Assembly (NCBI GenBank): GCA_030825745.1
Contig: JAPJPH010000016.1
Location: 1 to 10,927 of the forward strand
Reading direction: 5' to 3'
From: Anaerococcus sp.
Lineage (GTDB): Bacteria; Bacillota; Clostridia; Tissierellales; Peptoniphilaceae
DNA length: 10,927 nt
The position numbers were made by a program, and so were the translations under genes. This document shows positions 8,001 to 10,927 of the stretch, in pieces (the stretch's first letter is position 1; each line of letters opens with the position of its first letter). The notes below the pieces were generated by a model. It did not search any database. It was not told the origin of the DNA and worked only from the letters and a program-made list of their open reading frames with translations.

Positions 8001-9936
8001 CCATGTGGCAGATGTCACAGATACAAAGTTAATGAGGATGTATTATAAGGACTTACTAGTAGCTGAAATTTCATATGACCTATTAAATACCAATGGAGCA
8101 AAAAGATTTCAAGAAGTTGACCTAAGTAGTGAGCATATACCAGATATCCTAAAAAAATGTGACGATGACCCTCATAAATTCTACGAAAAAATATCCAGTC
8201 TAGATTTAGCAAGTAAGAAAAATCTCATAGAACTATTTGACTCTAGCATAGGGGCTGGGACTGTCTTAGCTCCCCTTGGTGGTAGCAAACTACTAAACCC
8301 ATCTCAGGTAATGGGAGCTAGGATCCCAGTAAAAAATGGAGTTTCAAAGACAGTAAGCATCATCTCCTACGGCTATGATCCAAGGCTGTCTGAGGCTAGC
8401 CAGTATCTGGCAGGTTATTATGCAGTAGTAGAGTCAGTGGCTAAACTAGTAGCAGTTTGTGCAAACTATCAAAATATTAAACTATCCTTTCAAGAATTTT
8501 ACGAAAAAATGAAAGAGGGAGAAAACTTTTCAAAACCTATAAAATCATTATTAGGAGCCTTTGAAACCAGTCATTTTCTAAAAATAGCGCCCATATCTGG
8601 AAAAGATAGCATGAGTGGGACTTTTCATGATATAAACGTCCCACCAAGCCTCATATCCTTTGCTATAACAACAGTTGATATAGAAAATATTATTAGCAAT
8701 GACCTAAAGGGTAAGGGAAGACTGGGCCTAATAAAAACACCTATTAAAGAAGATGGAACCTTAGATTTAGATATCCTAATAAGAAATTTTAAAAACCTAG
8801 AAAAAGATATAAAAAATGGCAACATAATATCTGCCATCGCCCTAACAAGAAAGGGAATGCTTGCAGATATCTATGAACAAGCTGTTGGAAATACAGGCTT
8901 TGATATAAAATATCACAACCTTTATAGCCCTATGTACGGCTCTTTTGTGGTAGAATACAAAAATGATAGGGACTTTATAGATAATATAGGTAAATTTTCT
9001 GATAATATAATAGTAAATTCCATAAAAATGGATAAGGATATCCTTTATAAAACCTATATCCACAGCCTAGATGACATCTATAAGGGCTATAAACTAAGCC
9101 CCTATGAGAAACTACACCCTAAAAAAATTAAAAGGAGGTTAAAATCTAAAAAACCGGTAGAAAAAGTAGGGGTAGCTATCCTAGCCGCCCCTGGGACAAA
9201 TTGTGAAATAGATAGCAAGCTAGCTTTTGAAAAACAAGGGGCAAAAGCTGAAATATTCGTATTTAAAAATCAAACTAAGGCTGATATAGAAAAATCAATA
9301 AAAAAGTTAGCCATCCTAATAAAAAAATCACAAATTTTTATGATACCAGGTGGATTTTCCCTGGCAGATGAACCAGAAGGATCAGGAAAATTTTTAGCTA
9401 ACTTACTTAGAAATAAAGATATAAAAGAAGCTATAACCCATCTTTTAGAGGAAAATGATGGCTTGGTTATAGGAGTTTGTAATGGCTTTCAGGCTCTTGT
9501 AAAATCTTCTTACCTGCCTTTTGCTAAGGCAAAAATCCAAAAAGAAGATGATATAAGTCTGACCTTTAATGAAAGCTCAAGGCATATAGCAAGTTTTGTA
9601 GATACAAAAATACTAACAGCCAATACTCCTTTCTCTAGGGGTCTAGATACCAATATAAGATATAGGATTCCCATATCTCATGGAGAGGGTAGGTTTGTAG
9701 CAAACAAACAAGCCATTGAACAACTTTTAGAAAATGATCAAATCTACTCAGTATATGAAAATTCCAAAAATGGATCTGCCTTTAACATAGAGGGGATTAT
9801 TTCAAAAGATGGCAAGATCCTAGGCAGGATGGGCCATGTAGAAAGAGTGGATGATAATCTATATAAAAATGTTTATAATGTAAAGGCTGATCCCATGTTT
9901 TATATGGCAGTAAATTACTTTAAAAAGGATGAATAA
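5044..9936 (+). CDS. purD-purL: Fused GAR synthetase-FGAM synthase (PurD-PurL)
   Basis: This is a 1630-residue bifunctional protein. Residues 1-407 are PurD, an ATP-grasp ligase joining phosphoribosylamine and glycine to GAR: GSGGREHAL (7-15), GLCGGKGV (147-154), GPNTGGMGAY from 218, EFNVRFGDPE (277-286), and the usual terminal YRSDIG (402-407). From residue 409 comes the clostridial large form of PurL, converting FGAR, glutamine and ATP to FGAM: TYWSDHCRHTSF from 627, ETHNHPTEIEPFGG from 733, CNDFGAGG (915-922), PISGKDSMSG from 1183, then a class I glutaminase domain from about 1374 with nucleophile C1479 in GVCNGFQ and H1546/E1548 in HGEGRF. All key blocks are intact. No ATG, GTG or TTG lies in frame in the first 25 or so PurL codons, so PurL is not made separately. 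The PurD ATP-grasp block reads KRNGL instead of the usual KADGL. The two modules catalyse steps 2 and 4 of the pathway. Confidence 0.95.
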   Translation: MKILIVGSGGREHALGEKLNKKGRRLFFAPGNAGTSLIGENIDIDPTDIDKLLDFAKKSSIDFTLVGPENPISLGIADVFEENGLEIFAPIKKAAKLEYDKDYTKNFLEKYGVKTASFKKISNREDAISLAKKYLEEDSRVILKRNGLCGGKGVYIAASYNQAVTIIDQILAIDDFLLVEKYLEGFEMSLLTLTDTKTIIPLPPSRDYKKAYENNLGPNTGGMGAYAPCEMASPYIKEIKEEILPKILRGFKSEGIDYRGALYIGFMICESGIYVLEFNVRFGDPESQVVFELIENDLLDMLIKTSKSRLDQIKLRINDKKAICLVLTSKGYPGAYETDKKIRIKDGIRSKIYHAGSKTKKSCIYTAGGRVLNLVTSAPSFDNAIDLVYKDLSKINFLGMTYRSDIGPRVKRVYVSKKDRVDVASKILKEDIEKNLGLSPTRVKIYNRYDLEIRDSDLDKLFYTLLAEAPLDDLYAYDKAYDLEKSFKKALVKESLAGQFNQREQALLDTARLIDPDMDIKVSYAKVFEMDGISDEDIGKIEAYLINKVDSKRGKLLDIPQSLGYVKIDNPENIIYKGFINFTKDDLENFIKTNSLAMSLDDLILVRDYYKNKGRDPFETEIKIIDTYWSDHCRHTSFNTILDIKLNPKTNLDRAIKNSLDKYIKMRNTLTNKKPLSLMSLATDLKEYLKDQGYLPDLEVSKEVNASSIHVKVRIGDKKTESIEDYLIMFKNETHNHPTEIEPFGGAATCLGGAIRDPLSARAYVYQAMRLTGSSDLKKPYEKTIKGKLPAAEIAKKAALGFSSYGNQIGISTGLVDEFYHEGFRAKRLECGAVIGAVRSKDVVRLDPKPGDIVILLGGKTGRDGIGGATGSSKSHTINSLRDDYAQVQKGNAPEERKIQRLFRKGKVTSLIKKCNDFGAGGVAVAIGELAGGIDIYLDRVPLKYKGLRPCDIAISESQERMAVLIDKKDKDKFIKYAKEENLEASHVADVTDTKLMRMYYKDLLVAEISYDLLNTNGAKRFQEVDLSSEHIPDILKKCDDDPHKFYEKISSLDLASKKNLIELFDSSIGAGTVLAPLGGSKLLNPSQVMGARIPVKNGVSKTVSIISYGYDPRLSEASQYLAGYYAVVESVAKLVAVCANYQNIKLSFQEFYEKMKEGENFSKPIKSLLGAFETSHFLKIAPISGKDSMSGTFHDINVPPSLISFAITTVDIENIISNDLKGKGRLGLIKTPIKEDGTLDLDILIRNFKNLEKDIKNGNIISAIALTRKGMLADIYEQAVGNTGFDIKYHNLYSPMYGSFVVEYKNDRDFIDNIGKFSDNIIVNSIKMDKDILYKTYIHSLDDIYKGYKLSPYEKLHPKKIKRRLKSKKPVEKVGVAILAAPGTNCEIDSKLAFEKQGAKAEIFVFKNQTKADIEKSIKKLAILIKKSQIFMIPGGFSLADEPEGSGKFLANLLRNKDIKEAITHLLEENDGLVIGVCNGFQALVKSSYLPFAKAKIQKEDDISLTFNESSRHIASFVDTKILTANTPFSRGLDTNIRYRIPISHGEGRFVANKQAIEQLLENDQIYSVYENSKNGSAFNIEGIISKDGKILGRMGHVERVDDNLYKNVYNVKADPMFYMAVNYFKKDE
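9924..9929 (+). promoter_or_regulatory. Ribosome binding site of purM
   Basis: AAAGGA lies inside the last PurL codons, 6 bases before the purM ATG. The ATG shares one base with the purL stop (TAATG), repeating the arrangement at the purN/purD junction. Confidence 0.65.
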
Positions 9937-10927
9937 TGGATAAACTAACATACAAGGATTCAGGCGTTGACAAGGATAAGGGCTATGAAGAAATCAAGCT
10001 AATAAAACAAATGGTAAATTCTACCCATGGTAGAGAAGTTTTAACAGGCCTAGGAGATTTTGCAGGAATATTTGCCCCTAACCTAGAAAATATCAAAAAC
10101 CCAGTCCTAGTATCTGGTACAGATGGAGTAGGAACTAAGCTTAAATTGGCCATAAAATTAGATAAACATGATACAGTAGGCATAGATTGTGTAGCCATGT
10201 CCATAAATGATATCCTAACTAAGGGAGCAAGACCTCTATTTTTTCTAGATTATATAGCCACAGACACCCTAGATCCAATAAAGATGAAAGAAATTATAAA
10301 AGGTTTTGTTAAAGGGTGCAAGATTGGAGAAGCTGCTCTAGTAGGGGGAGAAACAGCTGAAATGCCAGGTATGTATAAAAAAGATCACTATGACTTGGCA
10401 GGCTTTGCAGTAGGTCTTGTAGATAAAGATGAGCTAATCACAGGAGATGACCTTAAAGTAGGTGATATAGCCATAGGGATAAGGTCAAATGGACCCCATT
10501 CAAATGGTTATTCCCTAATTAGGGCAGCCATAAAAAAAGGGGGAATTTCTCTAGAAGATAAATTTGATCAAAATATTAGCCTTGGTGAAAAACTCCTAAG
10601 TCCAAGCAGGATCTATACCCAAGAAATCAAAAATCTAAATCAAAACCTAAAAATAAAGGCCTTAGCCCATATAACTGGAGGTGGTCTATATGAAAATGTA
10701 TCTAGGGTCATAAAAAATAATCAAAAAATAGACCTAGACCTTAGAAAAATCCCCCTAGACCCTATCTTTAAAATGATAAAAATCTGGGGAAATATAGACA
10801 TAGAAGAGATGTATCATACCTTTAACATGGGCATAGGTATGGTAGCCTTCCTATCAAAAGATGACGTCAATGATGCCCTAGCCATCCTAGGAAATGATGG
10901 ATACATTTTAGGAGAAGTAGCTAAGGG
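9936..10927 (+). CDS. purM: Phosphoribosylformylglycinamidine cyclo-ligase PurM (3' end off window)
   Basis: PurM (AIR synthetase) uses ATP to close FGAM into aminoimidazole ribotide. The frame is open from the ATG to the window edge, 330 codons plus two bases. Family members have about 340-350 residues, so only about ten to twenty residues are missing. Diagnostic blocks are SGTDGVGTK (60-68), CVAMSINDILTKGARPLFFLDYIA (split here as CVAMSINDIL and PLFFLDYIA), VGGETAEMPGMY (136-147), GPHSNGYSL (186-194), ITGGGLYEN and MYHTFNMGIGMV near the C terminus. It is the last gene seen, coupled to purD-purL by TAATG. Its product AIR is the branch point to purines and to thiamine through ThiC, encoded at the start of this cluster. 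No defects were seen. Confidence 0.97.
   Translation, partial: MDKLTYKDSGVDKDKGYEEIKLIKQMVNSTHGREVLTGLGDFAGIFAPNLENIKNPVLVSGTDGVGTKLKLAIKLDKHDTVGIDCVAMSINDILTKGARPLFFLDYIATDTLDPIKMKEIIKGFVKGCKIGEAALVGGETAEMPGMYKKDHYDLAGFAVGLVDKDELITGDDLKVGDIAIGIRSNGPHSNGYSLIRAAIKKGGISLEDKFDQNISLGEKLLSPSRIYTQEIKNLNQNLKIKALAHITGGGLYENVSRVIKNNQKIDLDLRKIPLDPIFKMIKIWGNIDIEEMYHTFNMGIGMVAFLSKDDVNDALAILGNDGYILGEVAK

Noticed and set aside
9131..9140. Strong AGGAGG-like site inside purL just before the glutaminase domain
   Set aside because: No ATG, GTG or TTG follows in frame at a usable distance, so separate translation of a PurQ-like domain is not supported.

Overview
The window carries one strand-consistent gene cluster in AT-rich DNA (about one third G+C by eye): a TPP riboswitch, then thiC, fhs, purF, purN, a fused purD-purL and purM, which runs off the right edge. 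Low G+C, heavy use of ATA, CTA and AGA/AGG codons, strong AGGAG ribosome binding sites, a short ThiC, a formate-tetrahydrofolate ligase and the long clostridial type of PurL suggest an anaerobic low-GC Firmicute (Clostridia/Tissierellia-like). The genus is not secure from this sequence alone.

Layout. Bases 1-79 hold a TPP riboswitch aptamer whose outer 5' arm is cut by the window edge. Bases 91-120 hold its expression platform, in which the thiC ribosome binding site is paired. thiC (126-1421) and fhs (1469-3124) follow with a 47-base gap. A clear intrinsic terminator hairpin (3136-3160) lies between fhs and purF. purF (3180-4490), purN (4487-5044), purD-purL (5044-9936) and purM (9936 to the edge) are then packed with start/stop overlaps, so they are almost certainly one translationally coupled transcript. 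There is no gene-free stretch longer than 126 bases.

How the genes fit together. PurF makes phosphoribosylamine from PRPP, the PurD part makes GAR, PurN formylates it to FGAR, the PurL part makes FGAM and PurM closes the ring to aminoimidazole ribotide (AIR). AIR is the substrate of ThiC, which turns it into the thiamine pyrimidine HMP-P. Fhs makes 10-formyl-THF from formate. PurN consumes that cofactor, and ThiC releases formate. The window therefore holds a complete PRPP-to-HMP-P route under a thiamine riboswitch, with none of the later purine genes (purK/E/C/B/H) visible. This may be a purine pathway cut down to serve thiamine synthesis.

Two proteins are odd. PurF has serine where the N-terminal catalytic cysteine of the glutaminase should be, and has lost other glutamine-site residues, while its PRPP site and four iron-sulfur cysteines remain. 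PurD and PurL, enzymes of non-consecutive steps, are fused in frame with essentially no linker.
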